Part shown: positions 48,185-58,321 of the stretch, piece after piece
Layout: each line of letters begins with the position of its first letter
How positions within the stretch are numbered: position 1 is the stretch's first letter
Origin: Vibrio sp. DW001
GTDB taxonomy: Bacteria; Pseudomonadota; Gammaproteobacteria; Enterobacterales; Vibrionaceae
Length of the DNA stretch: 64,000 bases
Direction of reading: 5' to 3'
Assembly: GCF_029016285.1 (NCBI RefSeq)
Contig: NZ_CP091975.1
Coordinates: forward strand, 186,001 to 250,000
Translations under genes and position numbers: made by a program
Notes under the pieces: model-generated
The model's database searches: none
Seen by the model: only the letters and a program-made list of their open reading frames with translations
Told to the model about the DNA's origin: nothing

Positions 48185-48820
48185 ATGAAAACGAGAGAAA
48201 GAATTGTTTCCGCAAGTCTCGAGCTATTTAACGAAAGCGGTGAAAGGAATATCACCACCAATCATATCGCAGCGCACATAGAAATCAGCCCCGGTAATCT
48301 GTATTACCATTTCAGAAACAAACAAGAAATTGTGCGTGATATCTTTGATTGCTATTCAACTGAGTTATTGGAGCGTTTTACCCCAGTAGAATCGAAAGAA
48401 GAGAGTTTAGTTTTACTTAAACGCTATCTGGATTCAATATTTACACTCATGTGGAAATATCGTTTTTTCTATTCAAATCTACCAGAGATATTACAGCGAG
48501 ATGAAATGTTGCATGAACGCTATTTGGGCGTTCAAGAAAAACTACGTAAAAACCTAGAAACTATTTTTTTGGGGTTTGTGGATCTTAAGCTACTGAAGGT
48601 TGATGAAGAAGAAGCTAAATCACTCGTTACGACTCTACACCTTGTGGCTTCAAGTTGGCTTGGGTATCAATCTGCGATGTCTCCAAGAACCGGTATTACA
48701 GAGAAGATAATCCATCAAGGTGTGTTGCAAATGATTGCGGTGGTTAAACCTCACACAACGGTGATGGGAAGAGACCAAATCCAGCTTTTAGAAGATGGCA
48801 TAAAAGCAATGAATATCTAG
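48185..48820 (+). CDS. TetR/AcrR family transcriptional regulator
   Basis: A 211-residue regulator. KTRERIVSASLELFNESGER and TTNHIAAHIEISPGNLYYHF, then RNKQEIVRDIF, form the TetR helix-turn-helix domain; the C-terminal half is the variable ligand/dimer domain. ATG 48185 is chosen because the TetR domain begins there. The DHH gene follows 8 bases later and is probably cotranscribed. The ligand and targets are unknown. Confidence 0.85.
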   Translation: MKTRERIVSASLELFNESGERNITTNHIAAHIEISPGNLYYHFRNKQEIVRDIFDCYSTELLERFTPVESKEESLVLLKRYLDSIFTLMWKYRFFYSNLPEILQRDEMLHERYLGVQEKLRKNLETIFLGFVDLKLLKVDEEEAKSLVTTLHLVASSWLGYQSAMSPRTGITEKIIHQGVLQMIAVVKPHTTVMGRDQIQLLEDGIKAMNI

Positions 48821-48828
48821 GAAAAATA

Positions 48829-49788
48829 ATGCATTATGATATTTTTAATGGGGATGCCGATGGCATAATTGCCCTTCTGCAGTGTAGATTGGCTCAACCT
48901 AAAAAAAGTACGTTAGTGACGGGTATAAAAAGAGACATAAATCTTGTTGAAAAAATTGAGGTGAATGCAGAAGATAGCCTTACCGTTCTTGATGTATCGA
49001 TGGCAAAGAATAGGCGGGCATTAGAGGCGGCCTTAAATAAAGGCGTGAAAGTTTTTTATGCTGACCATCATCAATCAGGCAATATTCCAGATAATGAAAA
49101 CCTAGACGCACATATCGATCTAGACGCAAATACCTGTACGGCATTGATTATAGATAACCTACTCGATGGAAGGTTTCATTGGTGGGCGATTACTGCCGCG
49201 TATGGTGACAACCTTATAGCAAGGGCGGATGAACTTGCAGGTAAAGCCTCTCTAGATGTAGAACAAAAGAACGCCTTGAAAGAACTTGGAACATTGATTA
49301 ATTACAATGGGTATGGCGCAAAAGTAGATGATTTACACTTTCATCCTGCAGACTTATATACAGCGTTGTTAGATTATCCTTCGCCTTTTGATGTCATCTC
49401 AGATAAAGCTTCGCCGTTTTATACATTGCAGAAAGCGTATTCAGAAGATATGAATAAAGCGCTTGCAGTTGATGCGATGCATCGCAGTAATATACTAAGT
49501 GTCTTTGAGTTGCCAGATGATGCCGCATCGAGACGAATCAGTGGTGTCTATGGCAATTGGTTAGCGAACCAAACGCCAAACTCTGCCCACGCGGTACTGA
49601 CATCAAATGGTGATAATACCTATACTGTCTCTTTACGGGCCCCTCTGAACAATAAACAGGGTGCAAGTATGATATGTAGTCAATTCTCAACCGGTGGTGG
49701 TCGAGAAGCAGCGGCTGGTATAAATGCGTTGCCATCTTCAGAATTGACACTGTTTATTCAAAAAGTAGAAAGCTATTACCAAAGTTGA
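48829..49788 (+). CDS. DHH-family phosphoesterase
   Basis: A 319-residue protein. HYDIFNGDADGIIALLQCRL opens with the first Asp motif of the DHH superfamily, VFYADHHQSGNIP has the Asp-His-His motif, and the C-terminal ICSQFSTGGGREAAAGIN is the DHHA1 glycine-rich motif. Such enzymes hydrolyse nucleotides, nanoRNA or cyclic dinucleotides; the exact substrate is not clear. The central part lacks obvious extra domains. Confidence 0.75.
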   Translation: MHYDIFNGDADGIIALLQCRLAQPKKSTLVTGIKRDINLVEKIEVNAEDSLTVLDVSMAKNRRALEAALNKGVKVFYADHHQSGNIPDNENLDAHIDLDANTCTALIIDNLLDGRFHWWAITAAYGDNLIARADELAGKASLDVEQKNALKELGTLINYNGYGAKVDDLHFHPADLYTALLDYPSPFDVISDKASPFYTLQKAYSEDMNKALAVDAMHRSNILSVFELPDDAASRRISGVYGNWLANQTPNSAHAVLTSNGDNTYTVSLRAPLNNKQGASMICSQFSTGGGREAAAGINALPSSELTLFIQKVESYYQS

Positions 49789-49849
49789 CATCGCGGACGA
49801 TTTTAATAGATTCAAGATTTAAACCAATTATTTTCAACAGAGAACCGAT

Positions 49850-50854
49850 ATGAAATATTTAGTGACAGGTGCTTCCGGGTTTATTGGGGCAAAAACAGTC
49901 GAAGAGTTATGTAAAAAAGGGCATTTCGTTGTTGGCATCGATAACAATAATGACTATTACGATGTCTCTTTGAAACAAGCGCGACTTAACCGAGTTGACC
50001 ATCCTCAGTTTACGTTTATTAAGATGGATATAGCTGATACCAGCGCAATGACGGCTTTATTTGAGAGAGAGCAATTTGATAGGGTTGTTCATCTCGCGGC
50101 TCAAGCAGGTGTTCGATATTCTTTAGATAACCCACACGCTTACGCTAATAGTAACTTGATAGGTCATTTGAATGTCTTAGAGGGCTGTAGAGCAACGAAG
50201 GTCGAACATCTGGTCTATGCGTCCTCTAGTTCGGTCTATGGCTTAAATGCAAGCACACCGTTTAAGACTACCGATTCCGTTGACCATCCGGTATCTCTTT
50301 ATGCCGCGACAAAAAAATCGAATGAGCTGATGTCTCATTCGTACTCCCATCTATATGATATTCCAACCACTGGGCTTCGATTTTTCACTGTATATGGTCC
50401 TTGGGGTCGCCCAGATATGGCCCCGTTTATTTTTACCAAGCGTATCTTGGATGGCGACACGATTGATATCAACAACAATGGCGATATGTGGCGTGATTTC
50501 ACCTACGTCGACGACATTGTTGAAGGTGTAATCCGAATTGCAGACGTCATCCCAGAAAAGAATAACAGCTGGACAGTAGAAGCGGGGAGCCCAGCGACGA
50601 GCTCTGCACCTTACCGAGTTTATAATATCGGTCATGGCAGCCCTATAAGTCTGATGGACTTTATTTCCGAGATCGAATCGGCTTTAGGAATAGAGGCGAA
50701 AAAGAATTTTCGTGAGATGCAAGCGGGTGACGTCTATAAAACCTATGCGGATACACAAGATCTGTTCGAAGCGACAGGCTATAAGCCTCAAGTGGGCATT
50801 AAAGAAGGTGTGGCTAAGTTTGTCGAGTGGTATAAAGAATACAATCAGTCGTGA
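49850..50854 (+). CDS. UDP-glucuronate 4-epimerase-like SDR
   Basis: A 334-residue extended SDR. YLVTGASGFIGAKTVEELC binds NAD; IDNNNDYYDVSLKQARLNR, HLAAQAGVRYSLDNPHAY, YASSSSVYGLN and SLYAATKKSNELMSHSYSHL (Tyr-x3-Lys) are the classical pattern of UDP-GlcA 4-epimerases; RFFTVYGPWGRPDMAPF confirms the branch. With Ugd at 44.3 kb it would provide UDP-galacturonate. A 1-kb tandem repeat starts right after its stop. Confidence 0.88.
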   Translation: MKYLVTGASGFIGAKTVEELCKKGHFVVGIDNNNDYYDVSLKQARLNRVDHPQFTFIKMDIADTSAMTALFEREQFDRVVHLAAQAGVRYSLDNPHAYANSNLIGHLNVLEGCRATKVEHLVYASSSSVYGLNASTPFKTTDSVDHPVSLYAATKKSNELMSHSYSHLYDIPTTGLRFFTVYGPWGRPDMAPFIFTKRILDGDTIDINNNGDMWRDFTYVDDIVEGVIRIADVIPEKNNSWTVEAGSPATSSAPYRVYNIGHGSPISLMDFISEIESALGIEAKKNFREMQAGDVYKTYADTQDLFEATGYKPQVGIKEGVAKFVEWYKEYNQS

Positions 50855-50860
50855 GTCATT

Positions 50861-51934
50861 CCAACGGCATCCTCATGAAACCAACGCCATCCCCATGAAA
50901 TCTACGTCATCTCCACGAAATCTACGTCATCTCCACGAAAGTGGAGATCTAACCCACCAAGATTCCCGTCTTCACGGGAATGACGAAGTATTTAGCACTA
51001 ACCGAACAGCATTGCGTTGATTGGTTGCTTCAAGTCAGATATGCATTCCAACGCGGAGCATTGGAACGAGGGTTTGAGGCTTAAATATATGACCCAAAGA
51101 AAAACCAACGTCATCCTCATGAAACCAACGCCATCCCCATGAAACCTACGTCATCTCCACGAAATCTACGTCATCTCCACGAAAGTGGAGATCTAACCCA
51201 CCAAGATTCCCGTCTTCACGGGAATGACGAAGTATTTAGCACTAACCGAACAGCATTGCGTTGATTGGTTGCTTCAAGTCAGATATGCATTCCAACGCGG
51301 AGCATTGGAACGAGGGTTTGAGGCATAAATATACGACCCAAAGAAAAACCAACGTCATCCTCATGAAACCAACGCCATCCCCATGAAACCTACGTCATCT
51401 CCACGAAATCTACGTCATCTCCACGAAAGTGGAGATCTAACCCACCTAGATTCCCATTTTCACGGGAATGACGAAGTATTTAGCACTAACTGAACAGCAT
51501 TGCGTTGACTGGTTGCTTCAAGTCAGATATGCATTCCAACGCGGAGCATTGGAACGAGGGTTTGAGGCATAAATATACGACCCAAAGAAAAACCAACGTC
51601 ATCCTCATGAAACCAACGCCATCCCCATGAAACCTACGTCATCTCCACGAAAGTGGAGATTTAACCCACCAAGATTCCCATTTTCACGGGAATGACGAAG
51701 TATTTAGCACTAACCGAACAGCATTGCGTTGACTGGTTGCTTCAAGTCAGATATGCATTCCAACGCGGAGCATTGGAACGAGGGTTTGAGGCATAAATAT
51801 ACGACCCAAAGAAAAACCAACGTCATCCTCATGAAACCTACGTCATCTCCACGAAAGTGGAGATCTAACCCACCAAGATTCTCGTTTTCACGTGAATGAC
51901 GAAGTATTTAGCACTAACCAAACAGCATTACGCT
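50861..51934. repeat. Tandem array of a 244-bp unit containing palindromic repeats
   Basis: Four and a half head-to-tail copies: 50861-51104, 51105-51348 and 51349-51592 (each 244 bp), 51593-51816 (224 bp) and a partial one from 51817. Copies are nearly identical. Each unit starts with two to four 20-bp sub-repeats of the type CTACGTCATCTCCACGAAAT; the fourth and fifth copies have lost one sub-repeat or more. Then comes the composite palindrome (TCTCCACGAAAGTGGAGATC, then ATTCCCGTCTTCACGGGAAT), a CGAACAGCATTGCG phrase and a further hairpin (CCAACGCGGAGCATTGG). No gene is present in this 1.1-kb gap. Confidence 0.95.
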
Positions 51935-51961
51935 TGCACGAAAATAAAGCTCATCAGAAGC

Positions 51962-53338
51962 TTACTCTGCTCTTAACATTGCCAACAGCTCTTTGGTTTT
52001 TCTTTCCATCAATGCTATATCACCTCTGGATTCAACGTTCAGTCGAACAACCGGCTCTGTGTTTGAAGTTCGTAGGTTAAATCGCCACTCTTTGTATTCA
52101 AAATTCAATCCATCGGTTTCGTCAACCAAAAGAGCGCTTGGCTCATAGGCCTCTCTTACTCTCTGTATCGCCGTCATTGGGTCGGCAATACGAGAATTGA
52201 TTTCGCCAGAAACAGGGAAGGACTGGATACGTTCGTTCAGTGTCTCGGATAGTGTTTTATTATTAACACAGAGTAACTCTGCCACAAGTAGCCATGGGAT
52301 CATGCCGCTATCGCAATAGGCAAAGTCACGGAAATAATGGTGTGCGCTCATTTCTCCACCATATACAGCGTCTTCTTCTCGCATTCTTTCTTTTATAAAC
52401 GCGTGCCCAGATTTAGACATGACGAGTGTTCCGCCTTCAGATTCGGCTATTTCAGCGGTATTCCAATAAACACGAGGATCGTGGATTATTTTAGCATTGG
52501 GTGTTTTCTTCAAAAATGCTTCCGCTAGCATACCAACGATGTAATAACCTTCTACAAAATGGCCTTTTTCGTCAAATAAGAAGCAGCGATCGAAATCACC
52601 GTCCCAAGCGATACCTAAGTTCGCACCATGTTTTTTCACAGCCGCCGCCGTATCTTCACGGTTCTCCTGCAATATTGGGTTAGGGATACCATTTGGAAAG
52701 GTGCCATCCGCTTCGTGGTGTATCTTAATAAACTGAACCGGAATATTTAGGTTTTTGAATTGCGCTTCTATTGCATCGACTACATGACCAGCGGCGCCAT
52801 TACCCGAATTTACAACCAGCTTCATCGGGTGGAAATTTTCAGGAGAGATATAGCTTAATAGATGGTCTACATAATCAGATAGAACTGACTTTTGACTATA
52901 GCTACCGCGCTGAACAACATCGATAAACTCGCCGCTCTCGGCTAAGGCCTGAATGTCGTTGAGTCCACTATCACCACTAATAGGTCTTGATTCCTCACGA
53001 ACTAACTTCATGCCGTTATAATCAATCGGGTTGTGACTTGCTGTTACTTCTACACCACCATCGACCTTTAAAAAACTGGTCGCAAAATAAATTTCTTCTG
53101 TGCCTGTCATGCCGATGTCTATCACGTCCGTTCCTGCATCTTGCAGCCCGTTAGCAATAGCCAGTTTTAAGGCTTCCGATGTAAGTCTTACATCGCCACC
53201 CACAACAACGGTTTTAGGCTTAAGTAGCTGACCAAAGGCACGGCCGATTCTATAGGCAATATCTTCATTCAACTGCTCCCCTAACTTGCCTCTTATATCG
53301 TAAGCTTTGAAGCAAGAAAGGTTGTCAATTTTATTCAT
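51962..53338 (-). CDS. manB: Phosphomannomutase (CpsG/ManB type)
   Basis: A 458-residue phosphohexomutase. [20 protein letters not shown] is the CpsG-type N-terminus, [20 protein letters not shown] holds the phosphorylated Ser, [15 protein letters not shown] the metal loop, [20 protein letters not shown] the sugar-binding loop and [20 protein letters not shown] the phosphate loop. All are intact. It converts mannose-6-P to mannose-1-P for ManC, and is probably the enzyme that replaces the broken manB at 38.8 kb. It lies on the opposite strand, outside the main operon. Confidence 0.93.
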   Translation of the reverse strand: MNKIDNLSCFKAYDIRGKLGEQLNEDIAYRIGRAFGQLLKPKTVVVGGDVRLTSEALKLAIANGLQDAGTDVIDIGMTGTEEIYFATSFLKVDGGVEVTASHNPIDYNGMKLVREESRPISGDSGLNDIQALAESGEFIDVVQRGSYSQKSVLSDYVDHLLSYISPENFHPMKLVVNSGNGAAGHVVDAIEAQFKNLNIPVQFIKIHHEADGTFPNGIPNPILQENREDTAAAVKKHGANLGIAWDGDFDRCFLFDEKGHFVEGYYIVGMLAEAFLKKTPNAKIIHDPRVYWNTAEIAESEGGTLVMSKSGHAFIKERMREEDAVYGGEMSAHHYFRDFAYCDSGMIPWLLVAELLCVNNKTLSETLNERIQSFPVSGEINSRIADPMTAIQRVREAYEPSALLVDETDGLNFEYKEWRFNLRTSNTEPVVRLNVESRGDIALMERKTKELLAMLRAE

Positions 53339-53545
53339 TTCTCTGGTCTCATCTTGTTAATATTAATTTGTTGTCAGTCTTAAAATATTTTTTCTATGAA
53401 GCTGGTGGTCGTTCATGAAGGCTCTGCCGAAGAACGTTTAATCTAAACCGACTCCCGTCACTCCCGTGAAAACAGAGTGCTGTTCGGTTAAGGTTATTTA
53501 AATCTGCCATCCCGATGAAAACTGACCTTTTTCACGAAAACCGAC

Positions 53546-53682
53546 GTCATCCCCATGAAAATGGGGATCTAATATCACCAAGATTCCCGTTTTCACGGGA
53601 ATGACGAAGTATTTAGCACTAACCGAACAGCATTACGTTTTCACGGGAATGACGAAGTATTTAGCACTAACCGAACAGCATT
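53546..53682. repeat. Composite palindromic repeat plus 48-bp direct repeat
   Basis: A full palindrome copy at 53546-53606 (CCCCATGAAAATGGGG, linker, ATTCCCGTTTTCACGGGAAT, ATGAC) is followed by a tandem direct repeat with a 48-base period, whose copies begin at 53588 and 53636 and include ATTTAGCACTAACCGAACAG. The rest of the 53339-53745 gap holds degenerate pieces of the same family (for example the inverse GCTGTTCGGTTAAGG near 53473) and no gene. Confidence 0.88.
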
Positions 53683-53745
53683 ATGTGAAAACGAAAATCT
53701 TCTACCCTCGTATTCCATTCATTTGTAGTTATTCATTGTCAGTTA

Positions 53746-54897
53746 TCAGCGAACCAACCAGCTCTTCGGGTTCTGGGTTTTGCTATTTCTGCGGATCTCA
53801 AAGTATAAAGAGGCTTGTGCTTGCCCGCCCGTATCACCAGCGAGTGCGATGGTTTCACCTGCCTTAATTTTATCGCCCTCTATTTTGAGTAACGTTTGGT
53901 TGTAGCCATAAAGTGTCATATCACCTTTGCCGTGATCCAGCAGTACGACTAAGCCATAGCCTCGCAGATACTCTGCAAATACGACGGTACCAGAATAGAC
54001 CGCTTTTACGGGTTGTTCGTATTTGGCATCTATTACTAAGCCTTTCCAGTTGACCTGGCCGCTCTGTTTTGTGCCATAGCTGTGTAGTACTCGGCCTTTA
54101 AGTGGCCACGGTAGTTTGCCTTTCTGTCTTGCAAGCCCATCCATAGGAACAGTGTTACGTTTTGCGGCTTTCGCGATCTCAGATTTTAAGCGCGTTTCGT
54201 TTCGTTGTAATTCCGCTAGATAACTTTTGTCATTGGAAATGTTGCCTTTTATCTTACCAACGGTTTTTTTACGCTGATTTTGCGAAGAGGCAAGCGCATC
54301 TCTTTTCTTGGTTTTTTGTGCCAGTAGCGTTTTAATTTGTTTTTGTTCTTGCACTAGTTGGGTATTTTTTTCATCTAATTTTTTGCTGGTGGCATCGAGC
54401 GCTGTAATTGTTTCCGACCTCATTTTGGCGAGGTGTTGAAAATATTGGCTTATTCTATCTTGCTCATCGCTTTTTCCCTGATTTAACATTGCGCCTACAT
54501 CGTTATTTCTCTTTGTGATGTAGTAGGTTTTAATCAGTTCTTTTAATGTGTTTTCTTGTTCTTGTTTTTTCTGTTCTAGCTCTGCTTTTTGTTGCTTAAA
54601 CTGATCAAGGTTTTGATTGGATTTTTTTAGTAGATTTTGCGTTTCTTTAATGTCACTTCCCAGAGTGGAAATAGATAACTCTTGCTTTTTCAACGCTTTT
54701 TGCAGCTTGTTTAACTCTTTTTGTTGAGAGGTAACGGCATTTTTTTGGCGAGAAATTTCACTTTTTACGCCAGTTAGTTCGTCTTGACTTGCGTCGCTTG
54801 AAGGTGCGAATGCCATGCTGCTGAAGCACAATAGGTAACAGGCTCTGCTGAGCCAATTTAATCGATTGGATTTGATGCTATATGAGTGTTGAGTCAT
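53746..54897 (-). CDS. envC: Murein hydrolase activator EnvC
   Basis: A secreted protein of 383 residues from the preferred ATG at 54897 (ATG 54927 would add 10). A signal peptide-like stretch (WLSRACYLLCFSSMAFA) is followed by a long coiled coil (about residues 35-245) and a C-terminal LytM/M23 domain. The LytM domain is degenerate: LDHGKGDMTLYGYNQ has Tyr-Gly-Tyr where active M23 peptidases have His-x-His, as in EnvC, which activates amidases AmiA/B at the division site. It is followed upstream on the same strand by gpmI, the usual Vibrio order. Confidence 0.9.
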   Translation of the reverse strand: MTQHSYSIKSNRLNWLSRACYLLCFSSMAFAPSSDASQDELTGVKSEISRQKNAVTSQQKELNKLQKALKKQELSISTLGSDIKETQNLLKKSNQNLDQFKQQKAELEQKKQEQENTLKELIKTYYITKRNNDVGAMLNQGKSDEQDRISQYFQHLAKMRSETITALDATSKKLDEKNTQLVQEQKQIKTLLAQKTKKRDALASSQNQRKKTVGKIKGNISNDKSYLAELQRNETRLKSEIAKAAKRNTVPMDGLARQKGKLPWPLKGRVLHSYGTKQSGQVNWKGLVIDAKYEQPVKAVYSGTVVFAEYLRGYGLVVLLDHGKGDMTLYGYNQTLLKIEGDKIKAGETIALAGDTGGQAQASLYFEIRRNSKTQNPKSWLVR

Positions 54898-55132
54898 TCG
54901 AAGATTATCATCTTGAAAAGAAAGCATTAATAGAGGGTAGTATACTTCAATTAGTTAGAAGGGGAAGAGGATGAATATTGATCTCTTACTCAACTTGAAG
55001 CTTAGGACCAAAGGCTGCAGGGTGAGCGGGCAATGAAAACGAAGGAATGACGATGAGAAATGGAAATAACAATGGAAACGAGATCGTGAGAATAGAACGG
55101 AGAGTGCCAAAAGAATCGAAGTACCAATGAAC

Positions 55133-55164
55133 AAGCGCTCAACATTCAAAAATCTTGAGCGCTT
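55133..55164 (-). terminator. Hairpin after gpmI
   Basis: AAGCGCTCAA (55133-55142) and TTGAGCGCTT (55155-55164) form a perfect 10-bp stem with a 12-base loop, 20 bases beyond the gpmI stop on the minus strand. There is no long T-run after it, so termination may be only partial and envC may be read through. The rest of the gap to envC holds no convincing gene. Confidence 0.45.
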
Positions 55165-55184
55165 AGGTATCTTAGTGCTTTAAA

Positions 55185-56729
55185 TCAAACTAGGATTTCA
55201 CCTGTCATTTCCTCAGGAATTTCCATATCGGTTAGTTTAAGCATCGTTGGAGCAAGGTCAGACAGTTTTCCGCCTTCTTTAAACGCAACGTTTTTGCTAC
55301 CAACATAGATAAGTGGAACGGGTAGATTTGTGTGCGCAGTGTGAACACCACCTGTTTCTGGGTCTACCATCATTTCTGCATTGCCGTGGTCGGCAGTGAT
55401 AAGTAGTTGGCCATCCACTTCTTTGATTGCAGCCACAACCTGTGCAACACAACCGTCGATAGCTTCAATTGCCTGCTCTGCAGCTTCATAAACTCCAGTG
55501 TGACCTACCATGTCAGGGTTAGGGTAGTTACAGATGATATTGTCATACTCACCTGACTTAATGGCGGCGACCAGTTTTTCAGTAAGCTCTTCAGAGCTCA
55601 TTTCTGGTTGAAGATCATATGTTGCCACCTTTGGTGAAGCAACGAGGCTGCGAACTTCACCTTCAAATTCATCCTCTACACCACCGTTGAAGAAGAAAGT
55701 TACGTGTGCGTATTTTTCTGTTTCAGAGATACGTAGCTGCGTTTTACCTGCTTTAGATAGCCATTCGCCGTATGTGTTTTCTAGCGTCGCTGGTGGGAAT
55801 GCACAAAGTAGGGGAATGTCTGCAGCGTATTGAGTCAACATAACGAAATCAACGGCCGGAAACTTAGTACGTTCGAAGTCTGTAAATGCTGGTACAAATG
55901 TACGCGTGATCTCACGAGCACGGTCAGCACGATAGTTCATAAAGATAACCGCATCGCCATCTTCAATAGCCGCCGATTCTTGACCTTCTGTTTTTAGTTC
56001 TGTTGGTTTAACAAACTCATCGTTTTCATCGCGAGCGTAAGCGGCTGCAAGGCCTTCAACAGCAGAGTCATAAGTAAACTCAGATTTCGCATCTGTTAAT
56101 AGGTTATAAGCTTGCTCTACACGATCCCAGTTATTATCGCGGTCCATGGCGTAGTAACGACCCACTAGAGAAGCAACGCGGCCTTTACCCAGCTCTGTAA
56201 ATAGGTCTTGGAAACGTTGAAGTGATTTTTCTGCGCTACGCGGTGGGGTATCACGTCCATCTAGAAAACAGTGAAGGTAAACTTTTTCTGCACCACGTTC
56301 TGCGGCCATTTTAATTGCTGCGTAGATGTGGTCTTCATGGCTGTGAACACCACCTGGAGACATCAGCCCCATTATGTGTACGGCATTACCAGTTTTCGCG
56401 GCTTTGTCGATGGCGGCAACAAGGGTTTCATTGTGTTGGAATTCACCGTCAGCAATAGATTTAGTAATGCGTGTAAGATCTTGATATACCACTCGACCAG
56501 CGCCAATGTTGGTATGACCAACTTCAGAGTTGCCCATTTGACCATCAGGTAAGCCAACATCTAAACCAGAAGCAGAAATAAGAGTATTAGGCTGGTTTGC
56601 AAACAAGCTATCCATGAACGGCGTATTTGCATTATTGATAGCATTGCTTGCGCTTTCTTCACGGTATCCCCAACCGTCAAGAATCACTAGCGCCATCGGC
56701 TTCTTAATTGGCATATTTTTAGCTGACAT
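55185..56729 (-). CDS. gpmI: Cofactor-independent phosphoglycerate mutase
   Basis: A 514-residue glycolytic enzyme interconverting 3- and 2-phosphoglycerate. [15 protein letters not shown] has the first metal Asp, [20 protein letters not shown] the phosphorylated Ser, [45 protein letters not shown] and [13 protein letters not shown] the remaining metal and substrate residues. Normal length and full conservation. It is divergent from the rhodanese gene; the 276 bases between them should carry both promoters, but I see no clear boxes. Confidence 0.97.
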   Translation of the reverse strand: MSAKNMPIKKPMALVILDGWGYREESASNAINNANTPFMDSLFANQPNTLISASGLDVGLPDGQMGNSEVGHTNIGAGRVVYQDLTRITKSIADGEFQHNETLVAAIDKAAKTGNAVHIMGLMSPGGVHSHEDHIYAAIKMAAERGAEKVYLHCFLDGRDTPPRSAEKSLQRFQDLFTELGKGRVASLVGRYYAMDRDNNWDRVEQAYNLLTDAKSEFTYDSAVEGLAAAYARDENDEFVKPTELKTEGQESAAIEDGDAVIFMNYRADRAREITRTFVPAFTDFERTKFPAVDFVMLTQYAADIPLLCAFPPATLENTYGEWLSKAGKTQLRISETEKYAHVTFFFNGGVEDEFEGEVRSLVASPKVATYDLQPEMSSEELTEKLVAAIKSGEYDNIICNYPNPDMVGHTGVYEAAEQAIEAIDGCVAQVVAAIKEVDGQLLITADHGNAEMMVDPETGGVHTAHTNLPVPLIYVGSKNVAFKEGGKLSDLAPTMLKLTDMEIPEEMTGEILV

Positions 56730-57005
56730 ACTTATTACCTCGTCAAATTTTTAAAAGATTCTAGAAAATAAATTAGTGTGATTTTACTACAGTTTTGAGA
56801 CTAAGCGCAGACTTTTTGTTGGTGCGAGGTTTGTGGTTTGTTGTTCGAAGCCCATAACTGCCATTCCTGATAGTTTGGAATAGTGGTTGTTTAATAATGA
56901 CGGGCGTTCGCGACCGCGCAAATTTATTAAGATTCTAGCATCGGCTTGCGTTACTCGTTATACTCTCACACTACTTGAAAAACTAACGCGAAGAGCACTT
57001 TAGAA

Positions 57006-57440
57006 ATGCAAGAATATATTGATTTTGTACAGGGCAACATGCTGCTGGCTATGGCTTTTGTTGGTATCGTTGTGGCGCTTATTTTAAACATCTATAAAAC
57101 CTCGACGGCTAAATACAAAGAAATATCACCCGCTCAGTTAACTCAATTCATCAACAGAGATGAAGGAGTGGTGATCGATATTCGTACGAAAGACGAATTT
57201 AAACAAGGTCATATCACTGGTGCACTTCACATTTTACCGTCTGAAATCAAATCTGGAACGGTACCAAACCTTGAAAAATACAAAGAGAGCCCAATTACAG
57301 TGGTATGTAAAAGTGGCCAAGCTGCTACCGAGAATGCAAACCTGTTAGCGAAAGCGGGTTATGAGAATGTAAACTTGTTGAAAGGTGGCATTCTGTCTTG
57401 GAGCGAAGCAAAAATGCCACTCGTTCGTGGTAAAAAATAA
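57006..57440 (+). CDS. Membrane-anchored rhodanese-like protein (YibN type)
   Basis: A 144-residue protein with one N-terminal membrane segment (MLLAMAFVGIVVALILNIY) and a rhodanese domain: EGVVIDIRTKDEFKQGHI, ALHILPSEI, and TVVCKSGQAATENANLL with the persulfide-carrying Cys. It resembles E. coli YibN, whose gene also lies upstream of secB. Role in sulfur transfer or membrane biology is not settled. Confidence 0.88.
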   Translation: MQEYIDFVQGNMLLAMAFVGIVVALILNIYKTSTAKYKEISPAQLTQFINRDEGVVIDIRTKDEFKQGHITGALHILPSEIKSGTVPNLEKYKESPITVVCKSGQAATENANLLAKAGYENVNLLKGGILSWSEAKMPLVRGKK

Positions 57441-57687
57441 AATTTATTGCACTGGATGTTTTATTACGCTGGTTAGTTTAATACTCTAAACAGTTTAATA
57501 CGCTAAATAGGTATTAATACGCCGAATAGTTTTAGAGCATTTTGCCGAATTAGATGTGATAGCGAGCACGAAATAAGTTGTTCATCTAGTTTTTGTCGAC
57601 TTGCTCAGTTAGTCTCAGTGCATTCTCAATTTTCGTCCTATTAATGGACTTACAGAATTCTTTGAAAAAAGGTTTAAGGAAAACAAC

Positions 57688-58158
57688 ATGGCTGAAGCAG
57701 CACCGCAAGAAAACCAACAGAACTTTACTATCCAACGTATCTTCTTAAAAGACCTCTCTTTTGAAGCGCCTAATTCTCCTACTATTTTTCAAAAAGAGTG
57801 GGTTCCAGACGTTAAGCTTGATCTTGACACTCAAAGCCGTGAGCTTGGTGAAGGTGTCTACGAAGTGGTTCTACGTTTAACTGTGACGGTTAAAAACGAA
57901 GAAGAGACTGGCTTCCTATGTGAAGTTCAGCAAGGTGGCATTTTCACTGCTGAGAAAATGGAAGCAGGACAACTTGCACATTGTTTAGGTGCCTTCTGCC
58001 CTAATATCCTTTTCCCATATGCTCGTGAAACAATTTCTAGCTTAGTTGTTAAAGGGACATTCCCACAATTAAACCTAGCACCTGTAAACTTCGATGCTTT
58101 GTTTATGAACTACCTACAGAATCAAACCCAAGCTGAAGAAACGCCAACTGACGCGTAG
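57688..58158 (+). CDS. secB: Export chaperone SecB
   Basis: A 156-residue tetrameric cytosolic chaperone that keeps pre-proteins unfolded and hands them to Sec[52 protein letters not shown] and [20 protein letters not shown] are the diagnostic segments; the acidic tail ([11 protein letters not shown]) is typical. AAGGA lies 7 bases before ATG, and a strong terminator follows. Confidence 0.97.
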   Translation: MAEAAPQENQQNFTIQRIFLKDLSFEAPNSPTIFQKEWVPDVKLDLDTQSRELGEGVYEVVLRLTVTVKNEEETGFLCEVQQGGIFTAEKMEAGQLAHCLGAFCPNILFPYARETISSLVVKGTFPQLNLAPVNFDALFMNYLQNQTQAEETPTDA

Positions 58159-58241
58159 ACTTATACCTTAGGTTTAGAGCCTTCATTTTTCTCACCTCTA
58201 GATTCTGGTAAAGAGAAAAGAGAACGCTCAAGATTCGATAT

Positions 58242-58276
58242 AAAAATGCACAATGCTTTATGCTTGTGCATTTTTT
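58242..58276 (+). terminator. Rho-independent terminator after secB
   Basis: AAAAATGCACAA (58242-58253) pairs with TTGTGCATTTTTT (58264-58276) around a 10-base loop, ending in six T. It lies between secB and gpsA, so gpsA probably depends partly on its own promoter. Confidence 0.82.
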
Positions 58277-58321
58277 GCTTAAGCTAACTTAAGACCGACA
58301 ACACAGACAGGAAAAGTGCAT

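Noticed and set aside
50712..51020. 102-codon frame over the end of the epimerase gene and into the repeat
   Set aside because: It runs partly inside the epimerase in another frame and partly through palindromic repeats, with no plausible protein pattern.
50861..51934. CRISPR-like array
   Set aside because: The repeated unit is 244 bp and whole copies including the spacers between hairpins are near-identical; there are no unique spacers and no cas genes.
53601..53867. 88-codon frame upstream of and into the envC 3' end
   Set aside because: Its N-terminal part is the translated 48-bp direct repeat, and the rest is antisense to envC.
54955..55149. 64-codon minus-strand frame between envC and gpmI
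   Set aside because: Low-complexity Phe/Leu/Ser composition, no good ribosome site, and it includes the gpmI hairpin; not convincing as a gene.
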